Positions 1 through 6,702 of a stretch of DNA of 58,669 bases are shown in pieces. How positions within the stretch are numbered: position 1 is the stretch's first letter; each line of letters opens with the position of its first letter. The translations under genes and the position numbers were made by a program. The stretch is from a virus: IMG/VR virus record IMGVR_UViG_3300046804_003055, positions 1-58,669 of that record, one strand, 5' to 3'. The notes under the pieces are model-generated. The model saw only the letters and a program-made list of their open reading frames with translations. It was not told the origin of the DNA and searched no databases.

Positions 1-184
1 CAGCCGCTACCCAAGCTTCTGCTAAGTCTTGAAAAGTCCTTTCTCCTGCTCGAACTTGCGCACTGATCGCACGTAATACATCAGCAACAGCACTACTGCC
101 TCGTGCAGTAGCTCTGAGTACAGTTACCCAAAGAGTTTCTTCATTTAGAATACGCGATTCTGATATTATTTCATAAACTTTCAT
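1..184 (-). CDS. Hypothetical protein, N-terminal part (cut by window edge)
   Basis: An open frame starts at the ATG at 184 and runs off the left edge after 61 codons without a stop. The N-terminus reads MKVYEIISESRILNEE and continues as an alanine- and arginine-rich, probably helical stretch. I do not recognise the family. A late promoter motif (GATAAATA, 191-198) ends only six bases before the ATG and there is no Shine-Dalgarno sequence, so the message would be leaderless or nearly so if the motif is used. The gene is separated from the gene 55 operon by the gene-free region 185-611. Confidence 0.6.
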   Translation of the reverse strand, partial: MKVYEIISESRILNEETLWVTVLRATARGSSAVADVLRAISAQVRAGERTFQDLAEAWVAA

Positions 185-190
185 AGTTAA

Positions 191-198
191 TATTTATC
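191..198 (-). promoter_or_regulatory. Late promoter motif (GATAAATA), minus strand
   Basis: The minus strand reads GATAAATA, matching the NATAAATA late -10 element found before the virion genes in this window. It lies six bases before the ATG at 184, unlike the other late motifs, which sit 18 to 50 bases from their start codons. Confidence 0.5.
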
Positions 199-270
199 GA
201 TGATGAACTACGTTCATCAGTTCTTCGCTACCGCTCGAACTTTTCTCAACAACACGAAGTGCTTGTAAAT

Positions 271-347
271 ATTATCCAGATTGTTCAGTCACACTTAGCC
301 CAGATTGGGCAAAGAACATTATCCGAGTTGAACATGTCACACAGCAG
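271..347. repeat. Imperfect 30-base direct repeat, 47 bases apart
   Basis: Bases 271-300 and 318-347 align: both begin ATTATCC, continue with a GA/TTG segment, and share GTCACAC further on. The unit between the copies contains the GCCCA/TGGGC hairpin. The repeat suggests duplication of a structural element inside the gene-free region. Confidence 0.45.
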
Positions 348-611
348 TAGAGCATTACAGAGGCGGTTGTCCGGTACCTCGAGCCCAGTCTTTTTACAGC
401 GGCGGTTTAGGTAAATCTGCTATCACTTGCCTAAACGTGCAGGTTTTCCCTGCTCATTTTGCCTTTTTGTCTATTCAAACAACCAAACAGCAAGGTCTTT
501 GCCATCGTCATCCTAATGGGTAGTGGTTGAGCACTCTTAACGGCGAGAGATTTCCTTCCCTGCGACCCGAGGTCCAGGTTTTGGGGCACACGAAGTTAGC
601 CTGTGCCAGCT

Positions 612-1055
612 TTAACCGTTGGATTTTGCCTGTGCTTGTTCTATTAATCGCTGTCTTAGTATAGCAGATCCGCCTACACGCACATTAATAATGCCATTGT
701 AGTATTCATCTGACTCTAAAACACGCCGTTCAAATTGTTCTCTTGCCTCTAGGTATGACATTTCTGCCTTACTTTTGCAATAGTATAATATTTCTCGGGT
801 GAATTTTTCTGGACCTTGTGCCTGGACGTCTGCGTTTAACCTATCAGAAGAACCCCAATAGTCGCGCCAATCGCTTTCTACAGTACTTCTTCTTTTGAGC
901 TTTTTGCCTTTGAGTGGTGGTTTTGTGCGTTTAAACTGTGCTAGTTTTTTGCCTATATATTTTTGTCCAGTTGTGAGATTGGTTATTAAGTAAACAAATC
1001 CAATATAACCTTCAGGTATTTCTTCAACTGTTTGTGTTTGATATGTCCATAGCAT
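612..1055 (-). CDS. GIY-YIG family endonuclease, SegE-like
   Basis: The 147-residue protein carries the two halves of a GIY-YIG nuclease core: GFVY at residues 19-22 and KYIGKK at 32-37, with the usual spacing of about ten residues. Downstream are a basic patch (KLKRRS) and a conserved DYWGSS segment. The arrangement fits the SegE-type GIY-YIG proteins of T4-like phages, which are free-standing homing endonucleases or degenerate relatives. It is the last gene of the operon that begins at gene 55 and lies three bases after the preceding stop codon. It directly borders the hairpin-rich region 185-611, and its last two codons may pair into that structure. Activity cannot be judged from sequence alone. 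Confidence 0.75.
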   Translation of the reverse strand: MLWTYQTQTVEEIPEGYIGFVYLITNLTTGQKYIGKKLAQFKRTKPPLKGKKLKRRSTVESDWRDYWGSSDRLNADVQAQGPEKFTREILYYCKSKAEMSYLEAREQFERRVLESDEYYNGIINVRVGGSAILRQRLIEQAQAKSNG

Positions 1056-1058
1056 CTA

Positions 1059-1322
1059 CTATGTATCGTTAGCCTCTTGCTTGGCCTGTCTCTTTTGAGC
1101 TTGCCTACGTGCTTCTTTTTCAGCCAAAATTGCTTCTTTTTCTATTGCCCATTCACGCACAGCCACACGCCGCGCTGAACAGATGCGCCTAATTTCACTT
1201 AAACTTTGCCTTAATCTTATAGCAGATGCTTTGGTGGCTTCATTCATCCACTGCTGGTTGGCCGCAAAATAGCGTCTAAATTCAGCCATCAGTTGATCGT
1301 GAAGCTCTTCATCTTGATGCAT
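1059..1322 (-). CDS. Conserved small helical phage protein
   Basis: An 87-residue, highly charged and apparently all-helical protein. It has an N-terminal region with aromatic residues (RRYFAANQQW) and a C-terminal lysine/arginine/glutamate/alanine-rich helix. Similar small proteins are carried by other aquatic T4-like phages as hypotheticals; I know no function. The start at 1322 overlaps the preceding gene by 14 bases, so translation is probably coupled to it. A nucleic-acid-binding role is possible from the basic tail but is not shown. Confidence 0.65.
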   Translation of the reverse strand: MHQDEELHDQLMAEFRRYFAANQQWMNEATKASAIRLRQSLSEIRRICSARRVAVREWAIEKEAILAEKEARRQAQKRQAKQEANDT

Positions 1323-1713
1323 CTATAACTCTCTGCCTTAATTCGCTGGTGCTAAACGAATGCCGCCTTTTATTAAAATAAAATTCCATGGGAATATCGT
1401 GTCCTGTAAATTCTCGGCTTTGATATTCTTCGCCTAATATCCTAACATCAATAGGAAAAGAAAGCAACACATCTCGAAGTTCTTTTTCTGTAGCATAGAC
1501 CACAATTTCGTCCACAAACTTGCAGGCCTGTAGTTGTACATAGCGTTCAAAAATACTTTGTACAGGTTTATTTTTAGTGTCAGGCCTGTCAATGGTTGGA
1601 TCAGTTTGTAGGCCAACTATCAAATAATCGCATTGGGCTCGTGCTTCTTTAAGCATCATAATATGCCCTGCGTGAAACAGATCAAATGTTGAACAAGTAA
1701 ATCCTGTTCTCAT
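1309..1713 (-). CDS. Nucleotidyltransferase, cytidylyltransferase-like
   Basis: The 134-residue protein has the signature of the HxGH nucleotidyltransferase superfamily: a short first strand and then HAGH at residues 14-17 (FDLFHAGHIMMLKEAR). Near the C-terminus, FSTSELR resembles the ISTSxIR motif. Length and motifs match glycerol-3-phosphate cytidylyltransferase (TagD) and related single-domain enzymes, which move a nucleotidyl group from CTP or ATP onto a phosphorylated substrate. The substrate cannot be read from sequence. The start overlaps the stop of gene 46 as ATGA, and the gene lies inside the recombination/sigma operon, which gives no hint of a pathway. Confidence 0.8.
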   Translation of the reverse strand: MRTGFTCSTFDLFHAGHIMMLKEARAQCDYLIVGLQTDPTIDRPDTKNKPVQSIFERYVQLQACKFVDEIVVYATEKELRDVLLSFPIDVRILGEEYQSREFTGHDIPMEFYFNKRRHSFSTSELRQRVIDASR

Positions 1714-3485
1714 TCAGAAATCTCCAAGTCTGTAGCATAGCTGGTAAAACCGTTTTCTTTGATCACTTTGAGTACATTGTTAACACGACCAATTAGTTCG
1801 TCTTTGTGCGAAATTAAGAAAATGTTCTTCTTACGTCCTCGCGACATCTTCTTAAGAACTGCCAGTGCGCCTTCAACTCCGCTAGCATCTAAGCCGTTGT
1901 CAATCAGCTCGTCAACAAACAACAAGTTGATCTGTTGATATAAACTTTCCCATACATCACGGAATGCCCACGACAAGCCAAGAATTAGACGGTTTCGTTC
2001 CCCACGACTTAGATTATCAAAATCTAAATCTTGACCTAGCTGGGTAATTTCAACTGTTAGATCATTCTGGAATACCACGGTATGCGGCAAGCCCATCTTG
2101 TCCAAGTAATAGGTCAATCTATTATTAAGATATGCTAGGTTTTGATCTATGATCTTTTTACGAATAAAACTGTCTTTACTGGTTAATAATTTTAACAAAA
2201 ATTCTTGGTGTTCTTTAAGGTCATTGAGCGTGTTCACAGAATCCCAGGAAATTTCCTGCATGGCAGTATTGAGCAATTCGTCAATCTGCTCCTGATAAGG
2301 ATCTGTTTCGCCTGCTTTGACTGTCAACTGTGTTTCTAAACTTTTTAAATTATTTTGATGTTTTAGTGCTTCTTCTACTGTGTCATAGTAAGTGTCGGGC
2401 CTTAGGCCTAACTCGTCAATTTCTTTAATTTCCGACTGTATCTTGTAAAAGTCATTCATCAGTTTGGTAACATAGGCCTGCGCCTCATTCAAGTGATGCT
2501 GAGCCGTAGTCGTCATTTCAGTATGCTTGTGATCGTGTAGTTCTTGTTCACATGCGTGGCACTGCTTATTCGCCAACTTCATAAGCTCGCCGTTGTACTT
2601 CGTAACGCTTCGCTCTGCTTGCGCTATCGCGCTTTCTAACGTAGCACGTTCTTTTTCTAGGCTTTTCAGCTTCGCTGATTTTTCTAAGTACGCTTTCAGC
2701 GCGGCATGCTTTGCAAGTTCAGCATCAATATCTACATTTTCTAGCTCTACAATAGCTCTACCGATTTTTTCTAGTTCACTATCGTGTTGCGTATTCCATG
2801 CGTTTTGCCTTAGAATCAACGCATCAATACTTTGTTGTATTTTTTCATTAGATTTCTTAGCTGCCTCTATATCTGCTGTTTCTTGGAAAATAGCGTCTTT
2901 GGTTTCTTTAATTAATTCTTTTAAATTTTCAGCTTTTTCACTTAATAATGTTATTCCCAATAACTGCTCAATAATCAAACGTTGATCATTTGCCCGCATA
3001 CTTAAGAAAGGTTCTGTATATGTGTTTAGAGCTACAATATGTTTGAACATATCATGACTCATATCTAACAATGCATCAATGTCTTTTTGTGTTTCTCTAT
3101 TATCTCCTTGAGCATCGTCGGTTTCTTGGTCCTCTTGCTCAACTTCATTTACATAAAACTGGAGTATGTTAGGTTTACGCCCCCTCTCAATGCGATAATC
3201 TATGCCGTTCTTTTCAAAACTTAGCGTAACTAACATATTCTTATTGTTAATTTTATTAATAAGATTGTCTTTTTTAATGTTAGTTAGGGCATTACCGTAT
3301 AGTGCATAACTAAGAGCATTGACGATAGTAGTTTTACCTGTACCATTCCTTGAGCCCGAGTCATCCCCGCCCTGATCAAGATTTTCTCCTAATACAAGCG
3401 TTAAATTTTCTTTATCAAATTGTACAGCTTGGGTTTGATTACCCACACTCATAAAGTTTTTTACGGTTAATTCTTTGATTCTCAT
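1710..3485 (-). CDS. 46: Recombination endonuclease subunit gp46 (SbcC/Rad50-like ATPase)
   Basis: This 591-residue SMC-like ATPase has all landmarks of T4 gp46. The Walker A is GSRNGTGKT (residues 44-52). Long coiled coils flank a CHAC zinc hook (C309, C312). The ABC signature is LSRGER (492-497) and the Walker B is LLFVDE (521-526), followed by a D-loop region. It pairs with the gp47 nuclease to process DNA ends for recombination-dependent replication and host DNA breakdown. The start overlaps the end of gene 47 by four bases (ATGA), as expected for a stoichiometric complex. Length is close to T4 gp46 and no key motif is missing. Confidence 0.96.
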   Translation of the reverse strand: MRIKELTVKNFMSVGNQTQAVQFDKENLTLVLGENLDQGGDDSGSRNGTGKTTIVNALSYALYGNALTNIKKDNLINKINNKNMLVTLSFEKNGIDYRIERGRKPNILQFYVNEVEQEDQETDDAQGDNRETQKDIDALLDMSHDMFKHIVALNTYTEPFLSMRANDQRLIIEQLLGITLLSEKAENLKELIKETKDAIFQETADIEAAKKSNEKIQQSIDALILRQNAWNTQHDSELEKIGRAIVELENVDIDAELAKHAALKAYLEKSAKLKSLEKERATLESAIAQAERSVTKYNGELMKLANKQCHACEQELHDHKHTEMTTTAQHHLNEAQAYVTKLMNDFYKIQSEIKEIDELGLRPDTYYDTVEEALKHQNNLKSLETQLTVKAGETDPYQEQIDELLNTAMQEISWDSVNTLNDLKEHQEFLLKLLTSKDSFIRKKIIDQNLAYLNNRLTYYLDKMGLPHTVVFQNDLTVEITQLGQDLDFDNLSRGERNRLILGLSWAFRDVWESLYQQINLLFVDELIDNGLDASGVEGALAVLKKMSRGRKKNIFLISHKDELIGRVNNVLKVIKENGFTSYATDLEISE

Positions 3486-4495
3486 AGGCTGTTGTATATC
3501 TCCAACAGGGTGTTTTTATTATACTTGTCGCTATCAATGCTTACGATTTGACTAGATACAATTTGATCTACACTTTCAAACGCTTGTATGTCTATGTCAG
3601 TGCTAATCTCAACTTGTTTTTTTTCAGTTATTAAGGTAAGCTCTCGAATTTTGTATTGGGCCATGAAGTTTTCTTTGATAAAACTTGCTTCTTCATAGGT
3701 AATATCAATATCTAATGCCACACGTAAATGTTGTTTTGGTAATATAATACTATCCGCTTCGTCAATTAGCTGACTTAGTTTAACTGTGCGGAATGTAGGT
3801 TGGTCTGGCCAGCTATGATATTCTGGTTCCTTGCCCCATTCTAGTATCATCATGCCACGTTCATCGTCCCATGCATCTGCATAATTGTGCGGAAAAGCAT
3901 TGCCAATATAAATCATGTTTTGTTGTTGCTGACGCTTGTGAAAGTGTCCGCTAAAACCTAGTTCATAATTTTGAAAATCTTTTAATTGAATCTCGCCATG
4001 ATCTGGCATTTGCACCATTGCGTTCATAAAAAAGCTAGGTAATTCAAAGTGGCCAAAGATATACTTGCCACCTTTTTTGCCTACACTTTTCCATTCATCA
4101 CCTACAAGCCACGGACAGAGTGTAACATTCCCAACGGTAGTCGGTTCGTGGACCACTGTGATTCCGGGGATATATTTTCCAAACTCAACGGAGTGAATAT
4201 CCCGCTTGTCTTTGTAATACAAATCATGATTACCAGGGAAAAAGTAAAATGCATCAAACGCCTGACCGAGCTTTTCCAAGGCCCTAAGGCTATAGTCCAT
4301 AGTAGTGATATTAAGACTATTACGATTATGATGCCAATCGCCCATAAAAATTCCAACATCGCAACCTTCCTCCTTGGCCTTCCTAATATACCAATCTACA
4401 AAATCTTCGCAATCTTGATTGTGTACCGAGCTGTTAGATTTTAACCCAAAGTGTATGTCTGTAAAACAGGCAACTTTTTTAAACAAGTTTGTCAT
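3482..4495 (-). CDS. 47: Recombination endonuclease subunit gp47 (SbcD/Mre11-like nuclease)
   Basis: The 337-residue protein carries the full metallophosphoesterase set of the Mre11/SbcD family: DIH (13-15), GDWHH (52-56), GNHD (88-91), GHF with H149, and GHFH (183-186). These residues bind two metal ions in the nuclease centre. The protein forms the nuclease half of the gp46/gp47 complex that resects DNA ends. It is translationally coupled on both sides, overlapping gene 55 and gene 46 by four bases each. Length matches T4 gp47 and nothing appears damaged. Confidence 0.96.
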   Translation of the reverse strand: MTNLFKKVACFTDIHFGLKSNSSVHNQDCEDFVDWYIRKAKEEGCDVGIFMGDWHHNRNSLNITTMDYSLRALEKLGQAFDAFYFFPGNHDLYYKDKRDIHSVEFGKYIPGITVVHEPTTVGNVTLCPWLVGDEWKSVGKKGGKYIFGHFELPSFFMNAMVQMPDHGEIQLKDFQNYELGFSGHFHKRQQQQNMIYIGNAFPHNYADAWDDERGMMILEWGKEPEYHSWPDQPTFRTVKLSQLIDEADSIILPKQHLRVALDIDITYEEASFIKENFMAQYKIRELTLITEKKQVEISTDIDIQAFESVDQIVSSQIVSIDSDKYNKNTLLEIYNSL

Positions 4496-5319
4496 TCATG
4501 ATCCTCGTTATGGCGTTTTAATGCAGCCTCGTGCTCGCCTTGTCCGGTTCTACTGTAACTAGGATTCATACCGTTAATTTCTAAGATATCGTCACGAATA
4601 TTTTGATTACGCTTCTCAATATTAATAACACGAACAAAACTATTAGTAACGGCGGCAGTAAAATACGCAAAAGGATTATCAGATTTACTTTCATCAAATT
4701 GTAGTCCTATCTGTGTTAACTGTAAAATAGCCTGACCCTTCATCTCGTCGTTGTAGGTATATCCACGAACATTACCGCGGGTAGCATATCTTTCACATAA
4801 TTTAATCATCATTCGTGCTAGGTTATTAGTAATTTGCCCAGCATCTTTATCAAAATATCCTTTAGTTAAATCACCCTTCCAGTGACTTTTTCCAACACAT
4901 TCTAATTCTTCATTTTCATTAAATTTATAATGTTGAAATGGCGGAAAATTTACTTTATCCCTGTGATCAGCTGTGCTTTTTGGATTCTTTTTGCGTGTAT
5001 TGTTTAGCGGAATATGGTCATAAGTCATTATTCTAAAAACTAAATCCGTTTTAGGTATCTTTTTGTAGTCAATTTCACAATCTGCTTGTTTGACTTTTTC
5101 TCCAGCTTTGCGCCTAGAATCAAAAATTTCTAGTCCTAATCGCTTTGCTCGGTTTCGCTTGGCTTCCGCTATCGTTCTAATGTTAATCTTATCTACACTG
5201 GGTAAAATTATATCATATTGATGATATTCTGGTTTGGTAAAACTGCAATATGTACTTTTCGATTTGTGTATTTCTACTAACATGTCTTTATTATTAAGAT
5301 AGTTGACTTTAGTATTCAT
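4492..5319 (-). CDS. 55: Late-transcription sigma factor gp55, with long N-terminal extension
   Basis: The C-terminal part (about residues 155-260 of 275) matches gp55 of T4-like phages: a helical segment with ARMMIKLCERYATRG, then YNDEMKGQA, and NPFAYFT at 215-221 followed by a basic helix. gp55 replaces the host sigma factor on RNA polymerase and recognises the NATAAATA late promoters seen here. I start at the ATG at 5319, which follows AGGA at good distance. The frame is open further upstream, to a TTG at 5385, but that part lies inside the promoter 5341-5369 and would not be in the transcript. The remaining roughly 150 N-terminal residues have no counterpart in the 185-residue T4 protein and are unassigned. 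Confidence 0.9.
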   Translation of the reverse strand: MNTKVNYLNNKDMLVEIHKSKSTYCSFTKPEYHQYDIILPSVDKINIRTIAEAKRNRAKRLGLEIFDSRRKAGEKVKQADCEIDYKKIPKTDLVFRIMTYDHIPLNNTRKKNPKSTADHRDKVNFPPFQHYKFNENEELECVGKSHWKGDLTKGYFDKDAGQITNNLARMMIKLCERYATRGNVRGYTYNDEMKGQAILQLTQIGLQFDESKSDNPFAYFTAAVTNSFVRVINIEKRNQNIRDDILEINGMNPSYSRTGQGEHEAALKRHNEDHE

Positions 5320-5340
5320 GTAATCAATCCTATTTTGTAA

Positions 5341-5369
5341 ATTATAAACTATGCACTTAATAAAGTCAA
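5341..5369 (-). promoter_or_regulatory. Sigma70-type promoter for the gene 55-47-46 operon
   Basis: On the minus strand TTGACT (5364-5369) and TATAAT (5341-5346) are separated by exactly 17 bases. Only one base differs from the host housekeeping consensus. The ATG of gene 55 lies 22 bases beyond the -10 box. The -35 box shares base 5369 with the divergent late promoter. Confidence 0.85.
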
Positions 5370-5376
5370 ATAAATA
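5369..5376 (+). promoter_or_regulatory. Late promoter (AATAAATA) for the baseplate gene block
   Basis: AATAAATA followed by an AT-rich stretch and AAGGAAA before the ATG at 5398. The motif and spacing match the other late promoters in the window and the T4 late consensus TATAAATA except at the first base. Confidence 0.8.
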
Positions 5377-5397
5377 TATTACCAAAAAGGAAATATT

Positions 5398-6396
5398 ATG
5401 GGTTTATTAGACAGTAATTCAGCTTTGTCGGGTGCTACCAACCTAGTTAATAGTGTATCTGGAGCAGTAAATACAGGTGCTAATTTAGCCTCGGCTTTAG
5501 CTAAAGGATATGATGATGGCGACGTTTTGTCAGCAATTAGAGCTATCAATTTACCTGATGCAGGTGAAGCAATAGGAGACATAGCAGGTGCTTTAGCTAG
5601 TTTTGGTGGAGATGCTAATCCAGACGATTGGCGTGTAAGATTAAGCATGGCTAATTGGTCTGCTTTTAGATCCAGCCCTGTTTTAAAACCTTTAATAGAT
5701 GCGGGGGGTTTAATTTTTCCGTATACTCCTACTATTAGCCTTAATAATTCTGCAAAATATAGTGCAGTAAATGTAACTCATAGTAACTATCCTTTCCAAG
5801 CATTTCAATATAGCGACCCGGGCTCGATTCAAATCCAAGCACCAATGTATGTTGAAGACCCCTCACAAGGATTGTATTGGGTAGCAGCCTTGCATTATTT
5901 ACGTAGTCTTACAAAAATGTTTTCAGGAAATGATCCTAAAGCAGGAAACCCACCGCCTGTAGTCTTTCTAAATGGATATGGAAATTATGTTTTTAAAAAT
6001 ATACCAGTTGTTGTTACAAAAATTTCAGTCCAGCTAGAGAAAGATTGTGATTATTTAGGTGTAGATGTTGTAGGTAGTGCCGCCGGTGCCCTGGAAGGTA
6101 TTACAGAAGGTGTTTCGTCTTTGTCTGATAATGTTAGTAACCTCTTTCCAGGATCAGCTGTTTCGGCCGCAGCTGAGTCAATTAGTACTGTTGCGGGCAC
6201 AGTCGGCGGCTTTGCATCACTAGCTGGAACGTTTGGATTAGGCGGAACAATATCAGGCGGTGTTACCCACGTACCGACAAAGAGTAATTTTACTGTTGAC
6301 CTTCTACCTGTGTACAGCAGAGACAGTGTTCGCAAATTTAGCCTTGATAGATTTGTTGGCGGCGGATACTTAAACAATAATTTTGGATATATTTAA
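5398..6396 (+). CDS. Baseplate tail-tube junction protein, gp48/gp54-like
   Basis: This 332-residue virion protein has an alanine/glycine-rich N-terminus, then a core with FPYTPTI (near 107), THSNYPFQAFQYS (near 128), YWVAALHYLRSLTKMF and PPPVVFLNGYG. These are typical of tail-tube-like proteins that cap the baseplate in T4-like phages. The next gene is gp53, and gp5, gp25 and gp6 follow, so the position also fits gp48 or gp54, which start tail-tube polymerisation on the hub. A second glycine/serine-rich stretch interrupts the C-terminal part. I cannot decide between gp48 and gp54, so no symbol is given. It is the first gene after the late promoter at 5369. Confidence 0.75.
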   Translation: MGLLDSNSALSGATNLVNSVSGAVNTGANLASALAKGYDDGDVLSAIRAINLPDAGEAIGDIAGALASFGGDANPDDWRVRLSMANWSAFRSSPVLKPLIDAGGLIFPYTPTISLNNSAKYSAVNVTHSNYPFQAFQYSDPGSIQIQAPMYVEDPSQGLYWVAALHYLRSLTKMFSGNDPKAGNPPPVVFLNGYGNYVFKNIPVVVTKISVQLEKDCDYLGVDVVGSAAGALEGITEGVSSLSDNVSNLFPGSAVSAAAESISTVAGTVGGFASLAGTFGLGGTISGGVTHVPTKSNFTVDLLPVYSRDSVRKFSLDRFVGGGYLNNNFGYI

Positions 6397-6398
6397 TT

Positions 6399-6701
6399 AT
6401 GACAGCTCAATATTCAAACACTAGTCCTTGGTATATAACACCAATTACACACAATGTTTTAGATATACTCACAATTAGACCGGTGAGTGCAGAAACTGAT
6501 GATTTTTATTATACAATTGAACCCCAGTACACTTATCGACCAGATCTGCTAGCCTATGATCTATATGGTGAGGCATCTTTATGGTGGGTGTTTATTCAGC
6601 GTAATTTAGATGTAATCCAGGATCCGATATTAGATTTTGTGCCAGGCACAAAAATATACATTCCAAAAAAATCAAGTTTAGACGTTGTGTTAGGTTTATA
6701 A
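6399..6701 (+). CDS. 53: Baseplate wedge subunit gp53
   Basis: The 100-residue protein reads as a compact gp53. It has YTYRPDLLAYDLYG, then LWWVFIQRN, DPILDFVPG and a closing IYIP segment, a LysM-like arrangement seen in gp53 of T4-like phages. gp53 joins baseplate wedges around the hub. The protein is shorter than T4 gp53 (about 196 residues), as is common in marine relatives. It follows the gp48-like gene by two bases and precedes the hub gene by one base, so the block is cotranscribed. Confidence 0.88.
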   Translation: MTAQYSNTSPWYITPITHNVLDILTIRPVSAETDDFYYTIEPQYTYRPDLLAYDLYGEASLWWVFIQRNLDVIQDPILDFVPGTKIYIPKKSSLDVVLGL

Positions 6702-6702
6702 A

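Larger units (their letters stand above)
185..611. other. Gene-free, GC-rich, hairpin-rich region; candidate structured RNA
   Basis: No frame of useful length covers these 427 bases. By hand count 301-611 is about 49 percent G+C, clearly above the AT-rich genes around it. Perfect or near-perfect inverted repeats are frequent: 405-414 with 427-436 (ten pairs, one wobble); 439-443 with 449-453; GCCCA-GAT-TGGGC just after 297; GATGAAC-TAC-GTTCATC near 201-217; GACC-CGA-GGTC near 564-574; and GGCACA/TGTGCC near 585-607. On the minus strand AACGG (616-620) can pair with CCGTT (539-543), enclosing the last two as a three-way junction. No tRNA T-loop, tmRNA end or group I intron core was recognised. 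Strand and function are unknown. Confidence 0.45.

Noticed and set aside
185-611. tRNA or tmRNA in the gene-free region
   Set aside because: Candidate T-loops (for example TTCAACTC or TTCGAGCG on the minus strand) lack matching stems or the C61 position, and no CCA-adjacent acceptor stem is seen.
185-1055. Group I intron containing the GIY-YIG gene
   Set aside because: No P7-type core was recognised and the flanking genes are complete at the relevant ends, so no split gene can be shown.
2593-2985. Plus-strand open frame of 130 codons inside gene 46
   Set aside because: It is a Ser/Ala/Phe-rich shadow of the gp46 coiled coil, with no ribosome site and no recognisable domain.
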